DNA of 64,000 bases from Phialocephala subalpina (GCA_900073065.1 FJOG01000006.1:273167-337166); one strand, 5' to 3'. Counted from the first letter of the stretch, positions 45,200 to 59,984 are shown. Numbers and translations are program-made. Notes: a model not told the origin generated them from the letters alone.

Positions 45200-46485
45200 G
45201 CATTGGTGATGCTAAACGAGGGTTTTTTGTGACTCCGAGCTCCAAGGCCTCAATATCCGACGTAGCTGGGGACTACTTGTATGGCAAGATGGGGGAACTG
45301 TCTACGACCCGGCCACCAGCATCACGTCCTGCCATTCTTGGAAACACAAGTGCAGCTATTGTCCCAGATTCCGTAGAACAATCTGAAATGAAGGAGTACA
45401 GGGGAATTATAGAAACTTTGAAGGGCAGGCTCTGGGCCGACGCGAAGCTGCGCGAGATACAAGAAGGATCATGGGCTTACAAGCAGGATGCTCTCGAAAA
45501 GGACAAGAAAAGGGCACTGGACTCTTACGTCACCAAGCACGAAAAGATCCTTCCCGATGGTCTAAATACTCGGGCCTATCTTCTGAAGGATGTTCTGTCA
45601 GAGGTACAATTGGAATTGGGAGGAGTAAATCGCAATCGCAAGAATTCAGTCGATAGCTACCAGGCAATCAAAGAAGATTTGAGGAACATCAAACGCCACA
45701 AACACACGTCTGAGTTTCTGGAGCAAGCAGGGACAATGACCGACGATGAAATTCTGTCGTTCTACAAGGGTTATCTCCCAAAATGGACTGATATCTCTCT
45801 AGCAACATTGAGGAGAGCCGCTAATGCCATCGAACACGAGTTGCTTGACGAAAGGGAGAGGGAAAAGGCGGAAAAGTCGATCAAGGAAAATCGGAGGGCT
45901 GCCGTTCAGCGAGTCCATAGGTACAATGACATGATCAGGCAGGGTATGTCAAGTCAGAAAGCTATGGCGAAATTGGCAAAGGAGTACAAGACGGAGTTGG
46001 AAAAGTCACTCCCAGTGCGGGACATTCACAAAGAGCTGGAAATGATGAATCGTGAATCATTGGTCGATGTATGCAAGCATAAAAATTCCGATATTGAAAT
46101 GGGAAGCACAATATTGGAGTTCGAGACTCGTTGGAGCGATTGGGAGAAGGGAACAGCTGTCCATATCGAGAATGTCGACGGAGCTGGAAGAGCGTCCGTT
46201 GAGAAAGCGCCCAACGTGTCTATCCGAGAGGTCGTCTCTGACCAGCAGAGCAGCGGCTCGTCAGTTGATGAGAATTGGCCCGATGTCCCTGCCTACAGAG
46301 GTCAATCCGTTCATGGATACGAACAGCTTCCTGCGATGGAGGCTAGAGGTAGAGGGCCTGGCAGTCCCCCAAAAAGACGAATCGTCTCGGGTGACGACAG
46401 CCCATCTCCCACGAAGAAAGGAAGAGCGTCTCCGGAAAGGTCCAAACGTGGAACGAGGGATGTTGCATGTCCTGTGAAGAAATGA
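45172..46485 (+). CDS. Hypothetical coiled-coil protein
   Basis: A single exon of 437 residues. Residues 75-300 are helical and strongly charged, for example YRGIIETLKGRLWADAKLRE and HELLDEREREKAEKSIKEN, consistent with coiled coils. The C terminus is disordered and basic (GSPPKRRIVSGDD, SPSPTKKGRASPERSKRG), with several SP sites and nuclear-localisation-like clusters. No family is recognised; a nuclear structural or chromatin-associated role would be a guess. The frame stays open for over 200 bp upstream of the ATG, overlapping the preceding ORF, so the true start may be further upstream. Confidence 0.6.
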   Translation: MAGEASKQLSIGDAKRGFFVTPSSKASISDVAGDYLYGKMGELSTTRPPASRPAILGNTSAAIVPDSVEQSEMKEYRGIIETLKGRLWADAKLREIQEGSWAYKQDALEKDKKRALDSYVTKHEKILPDGLNTRAYLLKDVLSEVQLELGGVNRNRKNSVDSYQAIKEDLRNIKRHKHTSEFLEQAGTMTDDEILSFYKGYLPKWTDISLATLRRAANAIEHELLDEREREKAEKSIKENRRAAVQRVHRYNDMIRQGMSSQKAMAKLAKEYKTELEKSLPVRDIHKELEMMNRESLVDVCKHKNSDIEMGSTILEFETRWSDWEKGTAVHIENVDGAGRASVEKAPNVSIREVVSDQQSSGSSVDENWPDVPAYRGQSVHGYEQLPAMEARGRGPGSPPKRRIVSGDDSPSPTKKGRASPERSKRGTRDVACPVKK

Positions 46486-47536
46486 GTATTGATGGAAGGC
46501 TATTGTTGTTGTGATGAATAACGAAGTGTGGGTACATCTCAACTTCTCTTTGGGAGCTCCTTAGCATCGTTATCAAGGACTGCATGTGTATGGAGGTAAA
46601 GGACAGCAGAGTATCAGACTAGAGACTGGAGGAAGGACTTCCTAATAGGCTTTTCGGTATGAGTAGTATTGAGCAGTGGGTAGCAATGACATCCATCCTT
46701 TATTGGTATCAAAGGGGTATGTTGAGACTTGAATATGCTTTGTGCTTGAGTGATATAGTACTTGATAATAGAAGTGTAAGAAGATCGCCAAGGAAAATCT
46801 TCAATTCTAATATCTCAAAGTACAGTAGCCCGAACATCCATGTGCTGCCACTTGGCACCACTCCAGCCTTGGACGAGGGGCAATCTTGTTTCAAGTCATT
46901 GCCAATCACAGGATTCAAGCGACAGGAGAATCATGTTCATAAATGCATTTAGAGTTCTGCATCTATGATCTTTATCCAGTTATCAGTCAGTGATCAAGTC
47001 ATCATAAAAGCGTCTCCATCATGCGCTCCGTCCTCTCCAACCTCCATTTTCTTCATCTCCCGCCTCTCTTACAATGTCAATCTGAGCTTCCTCATCCTCC
47101 TCGATTCCTTGAAAAGTGACAACGCGAATCTAAAATCACAAGCATGCTCGCACGCAGTGCTGCCCCATCCACCCCCCCTTCCTCCCTCACCGTGCTCGAA
47201 ATTTTCCCTCCCTCCCTCCATATCATTCTTTATTTAAAATTCCACACAGAGTTTCCTTCCTTGCCTTTGAAAATGCAAATCCCAAACGCCATGATCGATC
47301 GCAAGCACTCAATCTCAAGTGAATGAATCGAGTATGCTGCTGCTGTCAAAAAACGGAAACTGGAAATCAAATCTTGTATACGACGTGCATCGACGTAGAA
47401 AAATCCCAAACGCCGAAATGCAATATCTTCTTTTTTCTTTTGGTGAGAGACGCTGAATTTTGTTGTACATTGAAATGGCGCTTAAGAGCGTGGGGAGGTT
47501 GGTGAGAATTGGGGGCTGAGAATTTATTAGCAATGA
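46486..47536. other. Intergenic, no gene seen
   Basis: This lies between the stops of the coiled-coil gene and convergent RPB1 and should contain both 3' ends. Only short unsupported frames are seen. Confidence 0.6.
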
Positions 47537-50500
47537 TCAAGAGGTGGGAGATGGTGCGATTGACCTTGTGGGAGAGTAAGAGGGACTGGTTGGAGAGTAT
47601 TTGGGGGACGTCGCTGGTGCATGATTTGCAGGACTGGTCGGGCTCCAGTTCGGGGAACTTGGACTGTACACTGGACTTGTTGGCGACAAGCCTTGACCCG
47701 GGGAAGTCTTGTTCGGCGAGAAATTAGGCGAGGACGGACTGTAGTTGGGAGATGTGGGTGAGTAGCTCGGCGACGTAGGACTGTAGTTCGGCGAGCTGGG
47801 AGAGACGTGGAGGTTGGGTGATGTTGGCGAATAATTTGGAGAGGTTGGTGAATATGATGGACTCGTCGGCGAAACAAAGGACGGAGATGTCGGACTGTAT
47901 GCAGGTGAGGTTGGTGTGAACGCCGGCGAGACTGGCGAGAACCGAGGGGAAGAAGCACCGTAGCCAGGGCTTGCACCGCCCATCATAGGCGAAGTTGGAC
48001 TGTAGCCAGGACTGGTAGGCGAGAAGCCAGGAGAGACTGGGCTCGTACTGAATGGTGATGTTGGCGAGTACCCACCACCACCTGGGCTGCGGATAGAGTA
48101 TGGGCTCTGGCCACCTTGACCGTAAGCATTTGGAGTGTACGATGTTTCGAAACCGCTGGGAGTCTGCGAGCCGCCAGCTTGGAGGGGCGAGAATTGTGAC
48201 TCGTAGTTGGGTGTACCAACATATCCGCTCTCGGAGAAAGGAGACGATGAGTCGTATGGAGTGGCAGCACCGCCATCAGCGCCCTTCATAGTAAGACCAG
48301 GCATGAGACCCATTCTTCCGTTGTCAGACATGACGGTCTCTAGCATCTTGGGGTCCAGAAGAACCTCAAGCTCACCAGTTCCCATGGGTGCAAGCTGGCC
48401 CAGCATAACGTTCTCAGAAATACCACGGCAGTCATCCAATTCACCGACAGCAGCAGCCTCGAGCAGAATTTCGACCGTCTCTTCGAAGGAACATCTCATC
48501 AAAGCACCGGTATCAGCACGATTGATTCCATGACGAGTGATAGCCATAAGATGACCACGAGCAGTCATGACATCGACCAAGAGAGCCAAATGGCGATGAT
48601 TGACATAAGAACCGTCGAAAGCCAACACCTGGGTCAACTCACGCATGAGCGCACCACGGGTGGCTTCAATACCAAAGACCTCGAAAATCTGGACGAAGTG
48701 ATTCGAGTATGTGCGGGTAGTGTCGACACCTGGTACTGTCAAGACGGCAGCCAGTGATGTTCCACTGGTATCAAGATACCATTCCTCGCAACGAGGATCG
48801 TCCTTCTTGGCAAGCAGTCCACCCTCAGGAGTCGTAATGAGCTTAGTCTCCTTGTTCAAGAAAGCTCGGTCAACGCCTGGAACACCGCGGAGAGTTAAGG
48901 TGTCGAGAAGATGTGCCTCGAGACGCTTGAGCATAATGTCCTCCTCGACGTCGGCATCATCATCGTATTTCGAGTCGCTTTGCTTGATCATTCTGATACG
49001 AATGACCTGCTCTTCGGCGTTGTTATCACTGAAGATAACGGCCAAATCCTTCGCATAGTTCTCCTTAATCTTCATAGCAACATCCTCGACCTTGAGACCC
49101 TTATCCAACATCTTTTGGCGGTCAAGGATGAGACGAAGAAGCCATCTAGACTGACTCTCCGGCGCGTCGTGATGATCTTCGGGAATGATGAAGTAAGATT
49201 CGACCATGTCAATATCAGCCTCGATGGTTGTGTTGGTAATCTCGGGGTCATGATAGATCTCAGTGGCGGCAGTGACAGACTTCAAGTTTGTATGCTCGAC
49301 AGCGCTTCGCAACAGCTTCGCGGTTTCCTGCCCAGCGCTCTCTCCCTCTTGATACACGACCATGGAAGGTGTCTTGATGTTGGTAGCGACGTTGAGAATT
49401 TCCTTGAGACGAGGCACACCAAGAGTGACGTTCTTAGACGACACACCAGCAAAATGGAAGGTGTTCAATGTCATCTGGGTGGCTGGTTCTCCGATAGACT
49501 GGGCGGCCAAGACACCGACCATCTCACCAGGATTGACAAGAGATCTCGTGAAGCGACTCTCCAACTCTCCAATGACATGGGCGAATGCTAGCTTATTCAA
49601 TCGCATATGCAATGCAACACGCTTGAAGGCAAGTCGAGATCGCAGTTGGGCTTTGATCAACAAGGTAGCGTTCTCTTGGGCTTCGATAGACAATTCATCT
49701 TCCCCTCGCACGATGACCATGCGATCCAGCAGTTGCTGAACTTGAGGAATGACTTCAGCTGGGTGAAGATCGCTGCGCTGAGAGTCATCGACCTTGAAAA
49801 GTCTCTTCGCACTATCGATGATTCGAACAACATTCATAGGAAGTTGCATCATCTCATCGTCCTTCTTCTTGAAATTGACCCATCGAAGCATCTCGCGATC
49901 CTTGTTCAATTGCTCCCACTCGGCGTCCAAAAGTTCTTGCACGCCTAGATCTCCAGAAAGATCCTGGGCACATTCTAAAAGCTCGGAAGAGATTGGGTTG
50001 CGGTCGTCCATAACATCGAGACGATAACGCTCAGCGAATTTATTGTCGTTCAGATTGATGTGATCAACCTTCTGCTTCTCAATATAAACACCATCAAGAC
50101 CATCTTCACCATAGACGAACTGAACGATATCGCCGAGAGAGTTTCTGACTGTGCCATCATACTTTGCCATGACATCTTCAAGAGCCTTGACGAGACGACG
50201 TTGAATGTAACCAGTTTCGGCAGTCTTCACAGCAGTATCGATAAGACCTTCACGACCAGCCATTGCGTGGAAGAAGAATTCGGTGGGTGTCAGACCTCGA
50301 AGGTAGGAGTTCTCAACAAAGCCACGAGATTCTGGAGAGTAATCGTCCTTGGTAAAATGAGGAAGAGTTCGGTAAGCGAAGCCGAAAGGAATACGTTTTC
50401 CCTCAACGGATTGTTGACCGACCAAAGCTGTCATCTGAGAAATGTTGATGGTAGAACCCTTGGAACCTGAACTAGCCATAGTAACAGCGTTGTTGAGATC

Positions 50501-52814
50501 CTTCAAACTCTTCTGTGTTCTTGTACCAGCTTGATCACGAGCAGTGTTAAGTGCCTTCGACACCTGAGACTCGAAAGTCTCACGAACGTTCATACCAGGA
50601 AGTGATTCTAGCTGGTTGGCAGTGGCCATTGCAGTGAGCTTAGCGACTTCATCCTTCTGAATTTGGATGGCGTCCTCAATCTTCGCGATAGTAGACTTGT
50701 CGGGAATCGTATCACCGATGCCGATACTGAAACCATTGTGGAGAAGCCAGTAGTTGACGACACGCTGGCAACCGTTGAAGAATGCCATAGCTGCCTCCCA
50801 TCCTTGCTCGTTGAAGATGATGTGAATGATACCTCCGCCGGTAGCACCAACGTTCTTCTTTGCAAGAAGTCCAAACATCAATTCTCCCTCGTGAACGAGA
50901 AGTCCGTCGTCATTCAATGGTGCATCCTCACGCGCATCGTTTGACATATGAAGATTGACAATCTTTGGGATGATCATGCTGATAACCTGCTTTCCAGTCC
51001 ATCTTGGGCGAGGCTTGAGAATGGCTGGCTGGGGAATAACACCATCCCAATCTGGAACCCAGAGCAAGATGTTCATGAGATGCTCCTTGGTGATGAAGAC
51101 GTCTCGTCGGCAAAGTTTGTAAACGCCGGCCAGAGTATCCTGGACAATACCCATAAGAGGTCCGTTACGCTGAGGCGAGACAATGTTGAGAGGCACCATG
51201 CAAAGATTCATGACCTCAGCACGCGTTTCCTCGGTCTGGGGAACGTGCAAGTTCATTTCGTCACCATCGAAATCGGCGTTGTAAGGCGAAGTGACTGACA
51301 AGTTGAGACGGAAAGTCGAGTATGGCATTACCTTGACTCTGTGACCCATCATAGACTCCTTGTGCAACGAAGGTTGACGATTGAAGATAATGAAATCTCC
51401 ATCAACAATGTGTCTCTCGACCTTCCACCCGTATTCAAGTGAAATGGCACCGGCACGCTTGTGATGTCGCAGATCGATACGAGTCCCATCAGAACGAATG
51501 ACGTACTTTGCACCAGGATGCTCGTTGGGTCCATTCTGAACAAGTTGATGCAGCTTGCCAATGTTGTAAGGCGTAACGGTTTCGGGGTATGTAAGGGTCC
51601 GGGCAATGCTTCGCGGGACACCGACTTCGTCCAAAGACAGATTCGGGTCACCAGTGATGACAGTACGAGCCGAGAAGTCCACACGCTTACCCATCAAGTT
51701 ACCACGAAGACGACCCTCCTTACCCTTTAGACGGGCTCGAATAGACTTGACAGGTCTGCCTGACTTCTGCAGAGCCTGCGGCACACCAGCAATATCGTTG
51801 TCCATGTATGTAGCAACGTGATATTGCAGCAGCTGCTCGAAATCTTGCAGAATATGCGCCGGAGAACCTTCCTGTTGTGCCTGCTTGACATTTCCATTCG
51901 CACGAATGATATCACCGAGCTTGTATGTCAAATCATCTTCTCCACGCATTCCAGTGCTTGTGCCATCCATAGAAATACTTGGTCGAACCGGCGGAGGAGG
52001 AACTGGAAGGACTGTGATGATCAGCCAGTCGGGACGGGCATAATCGTTGCTCAACCCAAGGTCGCGAATCTCAGCAGTAGACATGCTTCGGAAGACGTTC
52101 AGAGCCATCTCTGGAGTGATTTGTCTCTTCTCGGATTGGTTTCCCTCGTTCTCCTCGTCCTTAGGCATCTTCCATGTACCCCAAAGCTGCAGAGCCTGCT
52201 GGCGCACCTCGGGCTGAGTATTTCCACAACCTCCATGAGAGCGCTTCACAGCTTCCTTTGGATCGCCACCGAATTCCTGATCGTCCGCAGAAACGTCGCT
52301 ATCGCAGATCATCTTGGGCTTGCAAAGTCGCCAAATCGTATCGAACCTACGCTTCGGGTCTCGAATGGAAACAGCTGCTTTGAAGGCCGGATTACTCTGA
52401 GATACTCATGTCAGCACAAGAACAAGTAGATCTGCCACCCTCATCGGGCGAACTGACTCTGTCTAGCAACACTCTACCACAGTTGTGGCAGACCATCTCC
52501 AACAGCTTCTTGGTTTTCTTGATAAACCCAGGGTGAAAAACAGGCTTTGCGAGCTCAATATGACCAAAGTGACCAGGACACTCCGACATGTTCTGTTCGC
52601 AAGTAGCACACTTGAACTGTCGATCGATAGAACCAAGTCGGGGATCGTTGAGACCGCTCTCTCGTGGCTTCAGGCGACTCTCGTCCATCGTCTCAGGGTA
52701 GAGAATATGGGCCACGCTCATATTTTTGATTTCCTCCGGCGATAACAAGCCAAATTGTATCTCCTGAATCGTGCGCAACGGCGCATCCGAGTGCGCGAAG
52801 TTGAGGTTCGCCAT
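47537..52814 (-). CDS. RPB1: RNA polymerase II largest subunit
   Basis: Two exons (52814-52458 and 52396-47537) encode 1738 residues, the expected size. The start [20 protein letters not shown] matches fungal homologues, so the frame upstream of 52814 is not used. Landmarks are the N-terminal zinc site [20 protein letters not shown], the second Cys pair CHNCGR, the catalytic magnesium motif [15 protein letters not shown], bridge-helix/trigger-loop sequences ([22 protein letters not shown] quoted in part: [16 protein letters not shown]; and [20 protein letters not shown] in part) and a C-terminal heptad domain. Removing the 61-bp intron (donor GTCAGT) restores [20 protein letters not shown]. 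The nuclear enzyme transcribes mRNA; the heptad tail is its phosphorylation platform. The gene looks intact. Confidence 0.97.
47540..48078 (-). repeat. RPB1 C-terminal heptad repeat array
   Basis: About 20 YSPTSPx-type heptads are encoded, many degenerate, with interruptions such as [14 protein letters not shown] and [11 protein letters not shown]. The tail ends in RSIAPSPTS rather than the common acidic end. The internal repetition creates long misleading frames on both strands. Confidence 0.9.
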
Positions 52815-53821
52815 CTTGATGGTTTTCGATTCTTGATCGGCGAATAATGGGTGGCAAGGAAGGGACTCGGGGCGCGATCGCAACAGCGCAGACGTAACTC
52901 GAGGTCGCAGAAAAGGGACAAGGCCGCAGATTGGTGATACAGACAGAGGAAATCTATGCGCGCGATGGAAAAGAGTGTCGTCGATGCGATGGGGCTGGAG
53001 GCAGCCAAGGCCTGTGGCCAGCGGAAGCCTTCAGGATCTTCGAGGGTGCTCCAGCGAGGGCGACGGCAGTGGTGAAATGAATGTGTTGACCTTCTTTCTC
53101 TCGAGAAAGACCTTCTGGAAGGAATGCGCGATATCTTACACGCGATTCCTGAGGGTTGGTATTGATGAAGTTGGATGGAGGATGTCGCGTTCTCTGCAAA
53201 TCTCGCCGTTCCTTTCTGGTCTCGAGGAGCCTCAACTGCGCTAAGGCCGGATATAGTAAGACGGCTTATTCGTTAGCGTGGTTGTCGCCGAAGAGTCATC
53301 CCTTTCGACTGGTGGTGACTTGTTCTCCTTGTTTCAAGGCAACACCGAAGTTCGAAAAATCTTTTCCGATAGGCAGCGACCGAATAAGGGGGCGATGCAG
53401 CTGCTTCAATATCAGCGTATCGTCAAAGTGATACTTTCGTCTATCAAAAGCCCCTTTATCAGCAATTTCTTTCATCACGTGAAGCACGTGAGTTGTTCCG
53501 TAAATTCATTTGCCATTCACTTTTGCCCGGCAACTACGAAGTAGCGGCTCAGCGTTCGATAGAGTCTTATCCTTGAAGGAGAGTATTTGACATTCACATC
53601 ATATTTGGTGCAAGAGGAGTTTTATGAATCACACGTTTGCACCCTAGGGTCTTGTCTCTCGGAGGGCTTCTTGTTTCTGCAGTAAGCAACGATGTCTTAT
53701 CCCCACAAATTCGGAGATATAATTACATGATACCTCATTATTCCTGGCTTGTGTACATTTCATCGTCATTCATTGCAAAGATGGAATATCCAGTGTTATC
53801 ATCAGCATCAACTCAATCCCT
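52815..53821. other. Intergenic, RPB1 promoter side
   Basis: This lies between the RPB1 start and the 3' end of the glutathione reductase gene. Plus-strand frames here are short and unrelated to known proteins. No RNA gene was recognised. Confidence 0.6.
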
Positions 53822-56192
<2,371 letters not shown>

Positions 56193-57652
56193 TCAACGCC
56201 TCTTCTTCGTCCTCTTCCTAGCATCATCACCACTACCCACTGCCGCATCACCCTCCAGTGTATAATCTCGTCCATCTGTCGGACTCTTCCTCCTCATCTC
56301 ACCTCTCCCAATAGCAATGAACTCCTCCTCGCCTTCACTATCCATTAGATCCAGCTGAACCGGCATCCTAAACGGATTCTCTTCTTCTACAATACTACCC
56401 TTCACCGGTTCCACCGTCAAGACATCGATATCCTCGTCTTCGAGATCCAATCTTCGCTTGTGTATTTCTTCTTGAGGGTGGATGTCGAATTCGTCTTCAT
56501 GTTCGATGTATTCGACATTCTCCTCGACTTCCACGAAATCCGGAGCAAGGGCAGACCATCGTTGTTGAGGAACGATGGACCAGATGTGAATCCTTCCTGT
56601 CTCTAACCCGCATGCCGCGATCAATGGCCGATGAGGGTGCCATTCCACAACACCGTGTTCCTCCTTAGGCCCTTCGAGAATCTTGACCAAGGAGCCGTGG
56701 TTTCGCTCCCAGATGTAGATGTCGTGATTATTGTAGGTGCTTGCAGTGACGTATTCCCCGGTCGAACTGAAGCACACATGGTTCCAGCTCAATCGATTGA
56801 CCACGTCTTGGAATTTGTGCTCGACTTCCATGTCGATCGTGTCTGGATCTAGGTCTGCCGCGGTGAGGTTGGGCAACTGTATCGTCCGAATAACTCTGTC
56901 GGATGCATTGAGTACCACATCTCGGCCTGAGCTCGTAAGCCGTAAGTAGATGACCACGCCGGTACATATCTTCGTGGAATATAATGTTGTCCTCGTTGCC
57001 ACTTCTATGATGTTCAGCCAGCCCTTGTTCGTCCCTGACAGAACATGCTCTCCAGAAGCAGTGAACACAACAACAGTGGTATTCTGTTTCGCATCTTGTG
57101 CTGCCTGTTTATCACTTATAGGTTCGTCTTCGTCGTATCTCGTTCTTTTCGGCGCGGAGGGAAGGGTCATCTTGATAGCTTCGCGATCGGTAGCGTCAAC
57201 AACAAGGGGCTGGTCATCGTAGAGAGCCACTACGAACTTGAAGCTATTGCACGTCAGGCCTGACTTCTCTCTCGACATAGGAAAACTTACTGATTCCAAG
57301 GATGTAGCTCCCCAATGTATATCGGCGCCTCAAACCTCACGCTCCGCAATATACTCCCATCTTGCAAATCCCAAATATTGCATTTCCAATCTTGACTGCT
57401 CGTGAGCAAATATCTGCCATCCCTCGACCAACTTAGAGACTGTACTTGTCTCGTATGACCCTTCAACTTGCGCGCGACTCCATTGGTCTCGACGTCAAAG
57501 ATCACAACTGTGCCATCGACTCGACCAGCAGCGAGGAAGTCGCCTTTGCGGTTGAATCGGACGCAGGTTGCATGGCCGCTGCGGAGACTACCTGTTGTTG
57601 ACTCTGGGTAATCTTGCGCGAGGACGAAGGGGTCGACTAGTGATAGATTCAT
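56193..57652 (-). CDS. SWD1: COMPASS subunit SWD1 (RbBP5 homologue)
   Basis: Two exons (57652-57291 and 57243-56193) encode 470 residues. The N terminus MNLSLVDPFVLAQDYPE and the WD40 repeats (CVRFNRKGDFLAAGRVDGTV, then VQSLSWSRDGRYLLTSSQDW) match fungal Swd1. Removing a 47-bp intron restores GELHPWNHFKFVVALYDDQP. Further blades include GTNKGWLNIIEV and YIWERNHGSLVKILEGPKEE, the latter followed by VVEWHPHRPLIAA. After the propeller comes an acidic segment with FVEVEENVEYIEHEDEFD, which in RbBP5 contacts the methyltransferase module, and a basic end (RKRTKKRR). The protein is a nuclear core subunit of the histone H3 lysine-4 methyltransferase complex. Confidence 0.95.
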
Positions 57653-57921
57653 GGCGAATATAGGAGCTGGTTAGCGTCGAGGTCGTCGTTGTCGCATTGA
57701 GGTGTGGAGGACGAGGCTGGGAAGTTTACAAGGTTTGCTCGCGAGGCTGAAGTGACGAAATTCTTGATCACGTGTCGCTAGTCCGCTTATGGAACAGCAA
57801 GTCAGACACGGTCAGATCCTCTCTCATCCCGGAGCTCCAATGTTCGACTTTTCTCAAATCATCATCATCTTGAACCTAATGACAGTCTAAAACGCTCCAG
57901 GCCTGCTCATCAAATCTCAAG

Positions 57922-58398
57922 ATGGTGGCTCACATTCCTCTCTTTTATCAACTCATTTTCCTTTACGTCGACCCCCTCATCTGCCTCTCGGGCATCTATC
58001 TCGCGTTCTTCGATCAACAATACTTCCTCGAGAATGGCGTGCCTAGCATCCTCACTTCTGGAATACAAGCGACCCGAATCAGTCCTCTAGCAGAGCATCT
58101 CATCAAATCCCTCGGCTCATACAGCATCTGCATCTTCGCCTTGCAGATTCTCCTACTTCACCAATTCAAAGACGCTCCAAACGGATTGAACGTCAAGCTC
58201 TGGAAGATTCTCATGTTCTCCATTGATTTAATTGATGTGGGACTTCTGTACGGCGTATATACTGCTAGTCCAGAAGCTTTCTGGGATGTGGGGAGCTGGG
58301 GAAGTGGGGACTGGGGAAACAAGGGGATTCTGGGTGCTCTCGTTGTGCTCAGGACTGCTTTTATACTTGGTATTGGAGGTGTTGGAAGAGAAGTCTGA
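57922..58398 (+). CDS. DUF7704-type four-helix membrane protein
   Basis: A single exon encodes 158 residues with four hydrophobic segments: around LIFLYVDPLICLSGIYLAFF, the middle SLGSYSICIFALQILLLH, then ILMFSIDLIDVGLLYGVY, and LGALVVLRTAFILGI. The pattern, an aromatic and VDP-containing first helix and a small size, matches the DUF7704 family of fungal integral membrane proteins, whose function is not known. No signal peptide is separate from helix 1. The gene is divergent from SWD1 with 269 bp between the starts, so the two share a promoter region. Confidence 0.85.
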   Translation: MVAHIPLFYQLIFLYVDPLICLSGIYLAFFDQQYFLENGVPSILTSGIQATRISPLAEHLIKSLGSYSICIFALQILLLHQFKDAPNGLNVKLWKILMFSIDLIDVGLLYGVYTASPEAFWDVGSWGSGDWGNKGILGALVVLRTAFILGIGGVGREV

Positions 58399-58712
58399 GT
58401 GTTGTCGGCCATCGAGGAAGTTTCGGATGTGGCGTCTGGCTCTCTTCTTCGAAGGACTCCCAGCTCATGCAAATATGATGCAACTTTTCAACTCAATGCG
58501 TTTGATATTATCACTTTTATTGGTCTGCATTGCTTGACTGCACATCTCCTCTGAAAGTTCAGAGAGACCAAGGCCTTTCATTTCAAAATTCCGATCTCAA
58601 GACTGAACCTCGTGATCATGTCGCAGTGCTAGACGTCGCTTCCTTTCTTGGCCCAGCACCGCACAACTCCTTTCTCTACAATCACATCAAGCCTTCCTTA
58701 CCACCACTTCAT

Positions 58713-58877
58713 GCCTTCCCACTGCACCACTTGCCCCTCGTACCATCTTATATTCTCGTCCTCTCCCTATGAAAAGAAGCCAAAAAGAAGCCAAAAGAAG
58801 AGAAGAAAGCTTCTTTTCATAGGGAGAGGACGAGAATATAAGGTGGTACGAGGGGCAAGTGGTGCTGTGGGAAAGAG
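58713..58877. repeat. Foldback element, copy 2 (about 67-bp inverted arms)
   Basis: Left arm 58713-58780 and right arm 58808-58877 are reverse complements with few mismatches, around a purine-rich loop of about 28 bp. The arm contains CTTATATTCTCGTCCTC followed by a pyrimidine tract, as in copy 1 at 23181-23361, while the outer arm sequences differ between copies. It lies about 315 bp after the DUF7704 stop. There is no coding capacity. Confidence 0.85.
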
Positions 58878-59984
58878 GCCAACCTGGCTAGCAAGTAGTC
58901 AGTATTGATGAAATTAAATCAATCTCTAGTTTCTTTGCATGCGTATTGTGTTGTTGGTGCATCTCTTGGTTGAGTTGGCCCCTCGTGGTGGTGATGCATG
59001 ATAGCCGGGTGAAGGTGATAGCACATCAAAATGTCCCCATTGAACCGACATTTAGATCTTGCCGATTGAGATATCATCACTGAAAGTTGTTCGATGCAAT
59101 TGTGGCTGTTTCCCCATGATCTACAATCACGTCCATTGTTCCATGCTGCGTGTGGTCGTTTTGGTTGGCTGCAGTACATCAACACTGCACTGCAGCACAG
59201 CACAGCTACCGTGAACTTTCAACGCCGCATGTGCTCGATCAAAACTCGACGATGAAGTTGTTCTTTATGTACTGCTGGTGCATGAATTTCAATTGGATGA
59301 CATGCACCTCCGTTTTCGTCGAGTTTTGACGCGTCGTGTTCTAGCTAAAGCAGCTGGTGACGATGCTGGTCTACCTCAGCAAAGTCGACCTGGAGATTGA
59401 GCGTTGCCGACAGTGTTCATCGAAAACTTCGTGACCAAAATGTCAAACAAGCGTCACAAAATTACATACTTTAATTTGATAATAGCCACCTTCATTTTCG
59501 TGAAGATTTGACGCGTCGTATCCTCGCTCCAGAGCTCACTAATTCGCGAGCCAGCAGCATGCACCGGCGCAACCGCACCTGCTATTTGCTGTTAGGATTT
59601 TCATATATGATTTTTGAAACTCCTCTGATAATATTTGAAGATCATTGTCCCACGTTCTACAGGCAATACTCTTATCAAATTTCATTTCGAGTTGCTAGTA
59701 CATCGAGTCAGCAAGTGCAGTCGCAAGTAATGCACTTGACACAGTGGGATCGGGAATTGCATGTCATGGTAGCAGCGTTATCAATCTCCCAACATTGCCA
59801 GGACAATCAGACTTGCCGGACTAGGCTGAAATACTACATCTACCAAAGCGTTAGAATATTGGTCACCGATCGTCCTTGAAAAAAACAGCCGAGAAAGTTC
59901 AAGTGAGGCTAGGAAATTGAAAGTGTCGCTAAGATTCAATTCTATCATATAATTACATTCATTATCACGACATCCTACGCCCGC
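58878..59984. other. Intergenic with short repeats
   Basis: TTTGACGCGTCGT occurs at 59325-59337 and again at 59507-59519 within a longer, weaker direct repeat of about 45 bp. A 14-bp inverted pair, TCAAAACTCGACGA and its complement, lies at 59239-59252 and 59316-59329. No gene is supported: the open frame at 59508 begins only at TTG. Confidence 0.5.

Noticed and set aside
59508..59879. 123-codon plus-strand frame
   Set aside because: It starts at TTG rather than ATG, has no resemblance to a family and lies over the short repeats.
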